Source of the DNA: CBDDFQ01 sp965227035
Lineage (GTDB): Bacteria; Pseudomonadota; Gammaproteobacteria; Burkholderiales; Burkholderiaceae_C
DNA: 64,000 nucleotides
Direction of reading: 5' to 3'
Assembly: GCA_965227035.1 (NCBI GenBank)
Contig: OZ245724.1
Span: 2,914,001 to 2,978,000, forward strand
Under the pieces are notes generated by a model. The model did no database searches, was not told the origin of the DNA, and worked only from the letters and a program-made list of their open reading frames with translations. Of this stretch, positions 53,582 through 61,368 are shown in pieces; positions within the stretch are counted from its first letter, which is position 1; every line of letters begins with the position of its first letter. Made by a program: the position numbers and the translations under genes.

Positions 53582-53817
53582 TGCTATTCCTTGCGCGAAA
53601 AGCAGTCAGCATAGATTACATCCCGCTACATTTCAACTGGACGGGCGCACCCTTGATCGCGAGTAGATCCAATTGCGTTCAGCGCCGCCCACTTCTGTAT
53701 CCTTCACGGCCATACCGATGTTGTGGGTCTGGTCGACCAATAGGCGCAACGCGAGGGACGCGAAGGAACCTGCACGCGTCCTAGAAGCTCTGCCGTCGCG
53801 AATGTCCCTCAGGACAC

Positions 53818-53867
53818 GCCAACAAACACTTAAAACCCCCACCAGCCTTCGCTGCTACGGGTTTTTT
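53818..53867 (+). repeat. Right 50-bp direct repeat: decayed copy of the tRNA end and terminator
   Basis: Matches 49858-49907 at 42 of 50 bases. The hairpin here has three mismatched pairs against one in the left copy, with no compensating changes, as expected of a decayed duplicate. It lies 12 bases after the TctC stop, and its reverse strand still gives a hairpin followed by TTTT, so it may now end the TctC operon transcript. Confidence 0.6.
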
Positions 53868-53879
53868 CACGTCTGCGCC

Positions 53880-54869
53880 TCACTCAGTCCGCAACCCATT
53901 CTTCTGAATCACCTGCAACCACTGCTCATACTCCCGCCGATTAGACGCACCGAACTCTTCCGGCGTCGTCAATGAAAGGTCGTAGCCCTTGTCGGCCAGA
54001 CTCTCTTTAATCGCCGGGGTGCTCACGACGGTTCGTATGGCTTTGTTGACTCTGTCGATGATCGCCCTCGGTGTGCCTGCGGGCGCGTACATGCCGACCC
54101 AGATGGAGAGGTCGAAATCGGGATAGCCGGACTGCGCCACGGTAGGCACGTTGGGGAAAACAGGCGAAGGAACTTTTCCTGTTTGTGCGAGCGCTTTGAG
54201 TTTGCCGGAGCCCACATGCGGGATCGCGAACTCCAGCGGGCCGATCATCATGGTCGACTGATTTTGCATGACATCCATCGCCGCCACGGTCATGCCGTTG
54301 GCAGGGATGTGACGCATGCTTGTTCCGATCATGTCTTGCAGCACAAGCGTGTACAGATGCGTGGTCGATCCGACCCCAGGGGTGCTGTAGGTTGCCTTAT
54401 CGCCCTGCTTGCGCAGGTAGTCGACCAGTTGCGGGAAGGTCGAAGCAGGAACCGTGGGGTTGACCAGAACCATCAATTGCCCGGTGGCGATGCGCCCGAT
54501 CGGTGCGAAATCGGTGATCGGGTTGTACGGCGTCTTGCGGGACGCCGGAGTGATCAGGTGAGTGTTCAACGCGATCATCAAGGTGTAGCCGTCGGCGGGA
54601 GCTTTGGCGACGAAGCTAGTGCCGATGGCGCTTGCTGCGCCCGCTTTGTTTTCGACAACTATCGGCTGACCGAGGTCGTTTCCCAGATCGTTGGAGATAA
54701 CCCGCGCAATCATGTCGGCACTGGTTCCGGCGGTGTAAGGCACGATGAGCCGGATAGGTCGCGTCGGGTAAGGCGTCTGGGCAAACCCAGCAGGAGCCAC
54801 AAGGGCACCCGCCAGGACTGTGGTGGTCGCAATGATTCGGCAAATATCGGTGTTGAATTTTTTAGTCAT
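53880..54869 (-). CDS. Bug/TctC-family periplasmic solute receptor
   Basis: 329 aa. Signal peptide to about residue 30 (GALVAPAGFAQTPYPTRPI). TctC-fold motifs: IRLIVPYTAGTSADMIARVI, VVENKAGAASAIGTSFVAKA, PADGYTLMI, YSTPGVGSTTHLYTLVLQ and GYPDFDLSIWVGMYAPAGTP. Such receptors bind carboxylates and are hugely expanded in Burkholderiales. No TctA/TctB membrane genes lie nearby. As the last gene of the aromatic operon, it probably binds an aromatic acid or a ring-cleavage acid. Confidence 0.92.
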   Translation of the reverse strand: MTKKFNTDICRIIATTTVLAGALVAPAGFAQTPYPTRPIRLIVPYTAGTSADMIARVISNDLGNDLGQPIVVENKAGAASAIGTSFVAKAPADGYTLMIALNTHLITPASRKTPYNPITDFAPIGRIATGQLMVLVNPTVPASTFPQLVDYLRKQGDKATYSTPGVGSTTHLYTLVLQDMIGTSMRHIPANGMTVAAMDVMQNQSTMMIGPLEFAIPHVGSGKLKALAQTGKVPSPVFPNVPTVAQSGYPDFDLSIWVGMYAPAGTPRAIIDRVNKAIRTVVSTPAIKESLADKGYDLSLTTPEEFGASNRREYEQWLQVIQKNGLRTE

Positions 54870-54900
54870 GTCTTGTCTCCTTTATTTTTGAAAGCGGGTC

Positions 54901-55569
54901 TCAGGACCAGCCGTAAACGTCCAGCGTCGTTTCGCCGGCTTCGATTCGCTTGAGGATTTCGCGCTCTTCCTCGTCACGCCTGGCAGCTGCCAGCAACGTC
55001 TCTTTCACCTTCTGGCGGCCGATGCAAACGACGCCGTCCACGTCGCCCACGATCAGATCGCCGGGGTTGACTCGTTGTCCTGTCATGTCGAGCGGCGCGT
55101 TGATCCATCCGGGCGCCTGGAAGTCCTTGCCGGTTCCTCGAATGCACAGCCCTCGTGCAAACACCGGGAAACCGATCTGCTCCAACGCAGTCCTGTCCCG
55201 CACACATCCGTCGATCACCAGCCCTCCGAGCCGACGCTGACGAGCGGCGGTCGACATGATTTCGCCCCAATAGCCATGCTCGTATTGACCCGCGACGCGC
55301 ACCACGAGGATGTCGCCCGGCCGGGCCGCATAAATCGCGCGATGGATCCAGAGGTTGTCCGAGCCCGGCGCATCGACCGTCACGGCCGGGCCGCATAAAA
55401 CCGTGCCGGGCACGATTGCCTGAATCGCCGACGACAACGCGCCGGTCTTGCCGGCAGCTTCGTGCAGCGTCGAGGACGAAAGCGTTTTTGCCCGAGCTAT
55501 ATCTGCCTCCTCCACTCGAGGAAAGTCCATCCGCGTTGCGGCTACGTGATCGAATCTCGGCTCGCTCAT
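54901..55569 (-). CDS. RraA-like aldolase family protein, paralogue 1
   Basis: 222 aa. The motif GGLVIDGCVRDRTALEQIGF carries the arginine-aspartate pair that binds substrate and metal in 4-carboxy-4-hydroxy-2-oxoadipate (CHA) / HMG aldolases. Also PGSDNLWIHRAIYAARPGD and NPGDLIVGDVDGVVCIGRQK, the second typical block. CHA aldolase splits the ring-cleavage product into pyruvate and oxaloacetate. The ATG overlaps the stop of paralogue 2. Of the three it is among the two with the full DGxxRD motif. Confidence 0.88.
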   Translation of the reverse strand: MSEPRFDHVAATRMDFPRVEEADIARAKTLSSSTLHEAAGKTGALSSAIQAIVPGTVLCGPAVTVDAPGSDNLWIHRAIYAARPGDILVVRVAGQYEHGYWGEIMSTAARQRRLGGLVIDGCVRDRTALEQIGFPVFARGLCIRGTGKDFQAPGWINAPLDMTGQRVNPGDLIVGDVDGVVCIGRQKVKETLLAAARRDEEEREILKRIEAGETTLDVYGWS

Positions 55570-56240
55570 TTGTCGCTCCGTGTTTGCAGTTGGTGATAGC
55601 GATGCTGTTTGCGCGCATCGTCGAGGCGCGAGCCGGCGCGGCAGGCCGCACGAATCGCTTCTTCCGCCACACCGATTTCTTCGGCAATCGCCAGGATTTT
55701 TTCTTCATGCGCGCGAGGTAAAACGAGAACGCCATCGCTGTCGCCTCGCAACAAGTCGCCGGGTGCCACGCGCGCGCCGCCGATGTGCACAGGTACGTTC
55801 ACGCCTTCGACCTGAACGCGATCTTTACCGGTGCGCATCCAGCTGCTGCGCGAATACACCGCGTACCCGAGCGATCGGCACAGGTGCACGTCGCGATTGA
55901 CGCCATCGATCACCGTACCGGCGATGCCGCGTCGGTGCGCTATCTCGGTGAGGATGTCGCCCCAGACGGTGGCGTCTTCCCTTCCCCCGTTTGCCAGCAC
56001 CACCACCGAGCCCGCAGGCACATCGTCGATGAAGTCGCCGACGGTGCCGGCCGGCAAAGCGGCAGGGCCGTAGAGGATGGTGAACGCACGTCCGGTCAGC
56101 TGAAAATTCGGATCGCAGGGCTTGATTCGATAACACTGGCCCACGATGCCCAGCCTATCCAGCGCATCGCTGAGCGTTGCGGTGTCGAGCGCTTGTGCAC
56201 GCTTCAGATTTTCGTCTTCTTCGATGTTCGTCGTCATCAC
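55566..56240 (-). CDS. RraA-like aldolase family protein, paralogue 2
   Basis: 224 aa. GIAGTVIDGVNRDVHLCRSLGY holds the DGxxRD motif over the split VIDGVNRD; GARVAPGDLLRGDSDGVLVL is the second block. Clearly homologous to paralogues 1 and 3 but not close enough to be a fresh duplicate. Overlaps both neighbours by 4 bases. It may be the CHA aldolase or act on a related oxo acid. Confidence 0.87.
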   Translation of the reverse strand: MMTTNIEEDENLKRAQALDTATLSDALDRLGIVGQCYRIKPCDPNFQLTGRAFTILYGPAALPAGTVGDFIDDVPAGSVVVLANGGREDATVWGDILTEIAHRRGIAGTVIDGVNRDVHLCRSLGYAVYSRSSWMRTGKDRVQVEGVNVPVHIGGARVAPGDLLRGDSDGVLVLPRAHEEKILAIAEEIGVAEEAIRAACRAGSRLDDARKQHRYHQLQTRSDK

Positions 56241-56953
56241 TCTTCCTTGCTCATCTCTTCTTTGCTTTTCTCGGCTTTGCTCTCGGGTGCCAACATGTGT
56301 TCGTAATCGGCACCCATCACGGTGCCTACCGACATGCCCGACAGAACCGCTTTCGTCATCGCGGCTTCGCGCGCTTGAATGAGTTCCGCAGCACGCAAAA
56401 CTTCCTCTATGCGCGCATGAGGAATGAATGCCACACCGCTTGAATCTGCGATGACCCAGTCGCCGCTGGACACCGTCGTGTCGCCCACCTGAATCGGCTC
56501 GTTATTGGCCGATTCATAAATGCGCCCGCGTGCGGTGCGCGCGGTGGCGCAGCGCGCGTAAACAGAAAATCCGATCTCGTTCGCCTCGTCGATGTCACGT
56601 GCAGGACCTTCGACGATCACGCCTTCGACACCGCGAAGTTTTGCGGCGTTGGAGAGAATTCCGCCCCACCCCGCGCATTCGATTCCGGTTCGTTGCTCGA
56701 TCACAATGACTTGGCCCGCTCCGGCCGATTCGACTGCGGTGGTTCCCAGATGCCGCACCTTCTGGCCACTCGGCATCGTGCTGGCCGACCCTGCAGAGAG
56801 CCGCACGGTCACGACAGATCCCGCGATTCGTCGTGTTGCCGCAAGCGGGTTGATCCCGGTGACGGAACTGGGCAATCCGCATTTGTCCAATGCATCCGAC
56901 ACCGCGCAGCAATCGAGCTTCGCGAGGCGCACTGCGTAGTCGCTGAGCGTCAT
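56237..56953 (-). CDS. RraA-like aldolase family protein, paralogue 3
   Basis: 238 aa from MTLSDYAVRL; its ATG overlaps the dioxygenase stop. The motif reads GVEGVIVEGPARDIDEANEI: the R-D pair is kept but the first Asp is Glu (EGPARD). GQVIVIEQRTGIECAGWGGI and SSGDWVIADSSGVAFIPHAR follow. It ends with a charged repeat-like tail, EKSKEEMSKEE, absent from the other two. Activity may differ from a standard aldolase. Confidence 0.86.
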   Translation of the reverse strand: MTLSDYAVRLAKLDCCAVSDALDKCGLPSSVTGINPLAATRRIAGSVVTVRLSAGSASTMPSGQKVRHLGTTAVESAGAGQVIVIEQRTGIECAGWGGILSNAAKLRGVEGVIVEGPARDIDEANEIGFSVYARCATARTARGRIYESANNEPIQVGDTTVSSGDWVIADSSGVAFIPHARIEEVLRAAELIQAREAAMTKAVLSGMSVGTVMGADYEHMLAPESKAEKSKEEMSKEE

Positions 56954-57978
56954 GCCGAACCCCCGGTCTGCCACGCGACAAAACCGTTCGCAGTGCCGGT
57001 TCCCGCTTCGGAGCGATAGCAGGGCTGGTAGTCGATCACGCTTCCAGACAGGTCGGTCTGGAACAGCGCGCCTGCTGCGGCAATCCAATTTTTGAGTTCG
57101 CTCGATCCGGACTGAAGCCACGACTCTTCGATCCCGGTGAGCGCGTTTTCATCCCTCGATTCCAGGGCATCGAATACCTTCCGGTCGAGCGATTCGTCGA
57201 TGACGAAGTGCGACATTCCGCCCGACCCGATGATCGCGACGCGTGCATCGGAATCCCAGCGGGCGATGCTTGCTGCAACCGATCGACCCATGTCGAAACA
57301 TCGACGCGCCGTAGGTTGATTCGGAGGAAAGAAAGTGTTGGTGACGATGGGCACATTCGGCACGACCTTGTCCCGCATGATCTGCCGGTAGATGAATCCG
57401 AACGCATGCCCAATGCCGCTATGCCAATGGCCTTCGTGCGTGGGCAATTGATCGGCGCGGGTAATGTCGAAGCTGTCTTTAACGAGATCGGCGATCAGGT
57501 GATTTGCAAGTTGGGGATGGCCCGGGTACTCGGTAAAGACAGGTGGTTTGTGACCCCATTCGGCGGCATGGATTCCGGGTGGATGAATGGCGGCCTGCGC
57601 TTCCGATGCCGGCTCGTTCCAGATTTTCTGCCCGTTGAGAATCGTGAATGCAGGCATTAGGGCGCTTGTGAAAAGCTCCTGCTGGTCGTTGCCGAATATC
57701 ACCACCACATCGGGTTTCGCCTCTTCGAAAATGTCGGCCATTTTTTCGATGGCGGAGCGACACGCGGCATGGCGACGGGTTCGCTCTGCGAGCGAGCTTT
57801 GCTCTGCGAAACCTTCGTGCTTGCGAAGTTCCACCAACTCGTCGAAGCTGTACTTCGATCCCCGGAAGCTGTGCGCGCCGTTTGCTTTGTCCGCCGGCAC
57901 GCGCAACAACCATTGCTCGGGCGTCGTCGACAAGGTCGGCCCGTGCGTGGTGTACATACCGAGTACGACCTTCGCCAT
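56950..57978 (-). CDS. Class III extradiol dioxygenase, LigB type
   Basis: 342 aa. Compared by eye with protocatechuate 4,5-dioxygenase LigB: H12 in MYTTHGPTLS and the GGMSH histidine (IIGSGGMSHFVID) are kept, and the glutamate ligand is likely in SELKNWIAAAGAL. The second metal histidine (YNDH in LigB) reads GNDQQELF, with glutamine at about position 99. No LigA small subunit is encoded. The lack of a following 2-hydroxy-4-carboxymuconate semialdehyde dehydrogenase fits gallate or 3-O-methylgallate cleavage to 4-oxalomesaconate better than protocatechuate cleavage. Confidence 0.85.
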   Translation of the reverse strand: MAKVVLGMYTTHGPTLSTTPEQWLLRVPADKANGAHSFRGSKYSFDELVELRKHEGFAEQSSLAERTRRHAACRSAIEKMADIFEEAKPDVVVIFGNDQQELFTSALMPAFTILNGQKIWNEPASEAQAAIHPPGIHAAEWGHKPPVFTEYPGHPQLANHLIADLVKDSFDITRADQLPTHEGHWHSGIGHAFGFIYRQIMRDKVVPNVPIVTNTFFPPNQPTARRCFDMGRSVAASIARWDSDARVAIIGSGGMSHFVIDESLDRKVFDALESRDENALTGIEESWLQSGSSELKNWIAAAGALFQTDLSGSVIDYQPCYRSEAGTGTANGFVAWQTGGSA

Positions 57979-57979
57979 G

Positions 57980-58993
57980 TCAGGACTCCGCGCCGATCGG
58001 AAGACGGAACACCTGCCGTGCGTTGCTCTCGAAGATCATTCGTTTTTCCGCGTCGCTCAGCCAGTCGAATCCCTCGATCAAAGGACGAATGTCATCGCGA
58101 GTGCGGCCGGTCGAAGGATCGACCGTGGAACCTACACCGGGACACTCGGCCCCGAAGAGGCAGCGATCGGCACCCACGGTTTTGATGAGCAGGCGCAAAG
58201 CCTCTTCCGAATAGAGCACGGTGTCGTAGTAGAGGTTGCGCATGCCCGCCAGGAAGTCGAGGCCCTTGCGAGCAGCGGACGATTGAAACCGGCCTATCTG
58301 ATACGGAATGGCGCCGCCTCCATGCGACACCACCACCTTGAGCGAAGGAAAATCCTTGAACACGTTCGAGTCGACCAAACCCAGCACGGCAATGCTTTCT
58401 TCGTTGATGAAGTGCAGCGTGTAAGGCGTGCGTTCCGAATGCGACCCAGTGGCGTGGATGTGTGCCGGCAGATCGAGTTCGCACAGCTTTTCGTAAAGCG
58501 GATACCAGTAACGATCGCCGAGCGGCGGCGCTTCTGTACCGCTGTTCTCGTAAGGATCCGGGTTCAGCAGGCAACCGCGAAAGCCGAGCGTTTTCACCGC
58601 GCGCTCCAGTTCTGGAAGGACCACCTCGATCGGATCGCCAGCCACCTGCGGGAGGCCTGCTATGCCGAAGAATCGATCGGGCAGCAGCGCCACGGTGCGC
58701 GCGATCATGTTGTTGGTCTCTTCGGTGAACCAGTGCACCAAACGTCCGGGCTTTGCCGAATGCATCATCTGGAATGGACGCGGAGAGATGAGCTGCATAT
58801 CCGTTTTGACGCGATCCAGCATGTCGAGATGACCGCATGGCGCCATCTCTCTTTTGTTGGCGTACCGAAGGATCTCCTCGTCCGACACTTCGGGCATATG
58901 GCGACCGTGAACGCCGCGATGCGACAGGATGCTCGCCTTGAATGCAAAGAGCTCTGGAGGAGGGCTGACGTGGCCGTGGCAATCGATGATCAT
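57980..58993 (-). CDS. ligJ: LigJ-like 4-oxalomesaconate hydratase (amidohydrolase fold)
   Basis: 337 aa from MIIDCHGHVSPPPE, very close to the start of known LigJ; one base separates its stop from the dioxygenase ATG. The DxHxH metal motif (DCHGHVS), FRGCLLNPDPYENSG, LPAHIHATGSH, VVVSHGGGAIPYQIGR and LFGAECPGVGS are visible. It adds water to 4-oxalomesaconate to give CHA, the step just before the aldolase. Amidohydrolase-type decarboxylases are the main alternative. Confidence 0.82.
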   Translation of the reverse strand: MIIDCHGHVSPPPELFAFKASILSHRGVHGRHMPEVSDEEILRYANKREMAPCGHLDMLDRVKTDMQLISPRPFQMMHSAKPGRLVHWFTEETNNMIARTVALLPDRFFGIAGLPQVAGDPIEVVLPELERAVKTLGFRGCLLNPDPYENSGTEAPPLGDRYWYPLYEKLCELDLPAHIHATGSHSERTPYTLHFINEESIAVLGLVDSNVFKDFPSLKVVVSHGGGAIPYQIGRFQSSAARKGLDFLAGMRNLYYDTVLYSEEALRLLIKTVGADRCLFGAECPGVGSTVDPSTGRTRDDIRPLIEGFDWLSDAEKRMIFESNARQVFRLPIGAES

Positions 58994-60189
58994 GGTGTTC
59001 CTAAGGCTTGATAAGGTTGACCCAGCATGGCGTCGCGAAAGCGCTTCTGCCCCATCGGACTCGACACCCACGACTCGAGAGTCGCGTACTGCATGCGGGT
59101 GTCGAACTCGTTCTGATTGGGGAACATGTGAAGCGCATCCGACATCTGGCACGACCAGTGAACCGTCGGCAGGATTCGCTGCATGCAGATTTCGGAATAG
59201 GAATCCAGCAGCGTGGTGTCGCCTTTTTCCAGGTACCGCTTGATGGTTTCTGCCAGCACGCGGACGTCACCCACTGCTGAATTGAGGCCCTTGGCTCCGC
59301 TCGGAGGAACGATGTGCGCCGCATCGCCAGCGATGCAAAGCTTTCCGTATTGCATCTCGGTGCAAATGAATCCGCGCAGTCGTGCCACGCTCTTCTCGAT
59401 GATCGGACCCCGGTTGAATCGGTTGCTGGTGCCGTCTTCGAAGCGACGATCCAGCTCGTCCCAGACCTCCTCGTCGGTCATCTGATCGGCTTTGAAATCG
59501 GGCGGAACCTGCAGGTAAAGACGCGACACCGTATCGGATCGGGCCGATGCGACCGCCAGTCCGTTTCGACTGTGCGCGAACCCGCGCAGATCTTTATGAG
59601 GTGGCGCGTTGGCCAGAATTCCGAACCAGGCAAACGGATATTCGCGAAGGAACGACGCTTGATCCGCGTTGGGGATGTGCTTTCGGCTCACGCCGCGAAA
59701 TCCGTCGCAGCCCGCAATGAAATCGCAGTGAAGTTCGCGGTGTACTCCGTCCTGCTCGAAATGGATTAACGGGCTCCCGGTCAAATCTTCGAAGCGATCG
59801 ACCTGCGCCTCGAATCGAATCGGCAGGCCGTCGTTCTCGCGCAAGTTAATGAGGTCCTCGACAATTTTTTGCTGGCCGTAGGTGGTCAGATACCGTCCGG
59901 ATTCATCGGAGGTCGGAACCCTGTGGCATTCACCGTTCCAGCGCAATTGAACCTCCTGATGGCGGATCCCTTCGCGTAGCAAGCGCTCGCCCGCGCCGGC
60001 TGCAATCAGGGTATCTACCGTGCCCTTTTCGAGAACGCCGGCGCGCACCCTCGACAAAACATAGTCACGACTACGGCGTTCAAGAATGACCGATTCGATC
60101 CCGTTCAACTGAAGCATCCTCGCAAGCAGCAGACCGGCCGGCCCAGCGCCGACGATCCCTACCCGGGTACGAATTTTTTCGCGTTCCAC
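58990..60189 (-). CDS. PobA-like aromatic acid hydroxylase with altered proton-relay residues
   Basis: 399 aa FAD monooxygenase of the 4-hydroxybenzoate 3-hydroxylase family. FAD motifs GIVGAGPAGLLLARMLQ, SRVRAGVLEKGT and GDAAHIVPPSGAKGLNSAV are intact. Ungapped comparison with Pseudomonas PobA (offset +3) keeps the carboxylate binders S215, R217 and Y225 (S212, R214, Y222) and P296. It replaces both phenol-activating tyrosines: Y201 is F204 and Y385 is M388; T294 is S297. The substrate is thus probably a benzoate with a different ring pattern, for example protocatechuate hydroxylated to gallate. Confidence 0.88.
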   Translation of the reverse strand: MEREKIRTRVGIVGAGPAGLLLARMLQLNGIESVILERRSRDYVLSRVRAGVLEKGTVDTLIAAGAGERLLREGIRHQEVQLRWNGECHRVPTSDESGRYLTTYGQQKIVEDLINLRENDGLPIRFEAQVDRFEDLTGSPLIHFEQDGVHRELHCDFIAGCDGFRGVSRKHIPNADQASFLREYPFAWFGILANAPPHKDLRGFAHSRNGLAVASARSDTVSRLYLQVPPDFKADQMTDEEVWDELDRRFEDGTSNRFNRGPIIEKSVARLRGFICTEMQYGKLCIAGDAAHIVPPSGAKGLNSAVGDVRVLAETIKRYLEKGDTTLLDSYSEICMQRILPTVHWSCQMSDALHMFPNQNEFDTRMQYATLESWVSSPMGQKRFRDAMLGQPYQALGTP

Positions 60190-60305
60190 TTGTCTGTCTC
60201 CATAGCGCTTGTGCGCATTTCTTATCTCTGTCGTTGTCGACGAGTGACCGGAGTGTGGAAGCAGGCGAGCTGAAAAACCAATGAAAAAACACGCGCCCTC
60301 TTATC

Positions 60306-60318
60306 GATTCAGTTAATC
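60306..60318. promoter_or_regulatory. Possible LysR box in the divergent promoter region
   Basis: GATT-CAGTT-AATC (60306-60318) is a perfect short palindrome that contains a T-N11-A arrangement (T60304, A60316), the usual LysR contact pattern. It lies in the 155-base gap between the hydroxylase gene and the LysR gene, about 27 bases ahead of the latter. Confidence 0.35.
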
Positions 60319-60344
60319 TACTCCCTCAAAAACAAGACTCGAGA

Positions 60345-61286
60345 ATGGACGGAGACATGTCTATCAACCTTCGACGCCTTCGTGCATTCGTGACAGTCGC
60401 CGACACCAAAAGCGTGACTTTGGCGGCCCAACAACTCCACCTGACTCCTCCGGCTGTCACCAAGGGCGTTCGCGAACTCGAGACCGAATTGGGGGTCGAC
60501 CTGTTTCGTCGAACCGCCTCAGGCATGTTTTTGACCGTCGAGGGCGAGGCGTTTCACATTCACGCGCGCAAGGCATTGATGGAAGTCGAGCGGGGCCGTG
60601 AAGAAGTCCAGCTTTTGCAGGGCGGAGTCGGCGGTCGGGTCAGGCTGGGCGCGACGTCCGAGGCCGCCATGCATGTGTTGCCGATAGCACTGGGACGTCT
60701 GATCGAGCAGCGCCCGCAAATCGAAGTGGCACTCACCGGAGGACTGTTCGAGAGTCTGGCCATCGAGGTGCGAACCGGCAAGCTGGATTTCTTCCTTGGC
60801 GTCCTGCCTACAGACGGAATCAGTCGAGACCTGATGGCGGAGCCGCTCTACTTCGACGAAGTACAAGTCATCGCAAGACAGGGACACCCGCTAGCATCTC
60901 GAAAAGACCTCAAGCTTTCGGATCTGGCTCCTTACCGCTGGGCATTGGGCACCTCGCGTGGAGCGACAGATGCCCTGCTGCGAAATAGCTTCGAGGAACA
61001 GGGTCTGGAGTTTCCGAAAAATAACGTCGTGATCATGACGCTCACACCCATGCGAGCCATCCTGGTGCACTCGAATTTAATTGCTGCGGCAACAAGTGTT
61101 CGCATGATGGAAGAGCTGCAACTCGGCCAGTTGGTTGCGCTTCCCTTGCACCTACCGAACACTCGCCATGTGGTCAGCATCGTGCATCGCAAGGAAGACT
61201 ATCTTTCGGTGTGGGCCAAGCAGCTGATCGAGATCCTTAAAAAGGTGTCTTCCGAATTTGGCGTGCACGCTAATGGTCCCTTGTAA
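60345..61286 (+). CDS. LysR-family transcriptional regulator of the aromatic operon
   Basis: 313 aa. HTH: INLRRLRAFVTVADTKSVTL and AAQQLHLTPPAVTKGVRELE, followed by the co-inducer domain (ARQGHPLASRKDLKLSDLAP). It resembles the GbpR/GalR branch of LysR proteins that control aromatic degradation. ATG at 60345 or an in-frame ATG at 60357 are both possible. Divergent orientation from the hydroxylase gene indicates control of that operon and of itself. Confidence 0.92.
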   Translation: MDGDMSINLRRLRAFVTVADTKSVTLAAQQLHLTPPAVTKGVRELETELGVDLFRRTASGMFLTVEGEAFHIHARKALMEVERGREEVQLLQGGVGGRVRLGATSEAAMHVLPIALGRLIEQRPQIEVALTGGLFESLAIEVRTGKLDFFLGVLPTDGISRDLMAEPLYFDEVQVIARQGHPLASRKDLKLSDLAPYRWALGTSRGATDALLRNSFEEQGLEFPKNNVVIMTLTPMRAILVHSNLIAAATSVRMMEELQLGQLVALPLHLPNTRHVVSIVHRKEDYLSVWAKQLIEILKKVSSEFGVHANGPL

Positions 61287-61368
61287 AAAAAGCAGTTAAG
61301 ACTTGACTCGAATTCGGCAACACCCGATCCTGCAGTTCATCAGATTCCACCTTTCCTTCTAAACAGAC

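Larger units (their letters stand above)
49865..53817. mobile_element. Putative defence island inserted at the tRNA gene
   Basis: About 3.95 kb between the two 50-bp direct repeats. It holds a DUF4062 gene on plus and a three-gene operon (unknown 101-aa protein, SLATT, CD-NTase) on minus, converging at 51277-51353. None of these is a core gene, and the flanks are ordinary metabolism. No integrase was found; the 236 bases 53582-53817 hold no recognisable gene and may contain remnants. Boundaries are inferred from the repeats. Confidence 0.6.

Noticed and set aside
53633..53817. Possible recombinase remnant between the 101-aa gene and the right repeat
   Set aside because: Short frames on both strands were read, but none shows integrase or resolvase residues; left as an unexplained gap.
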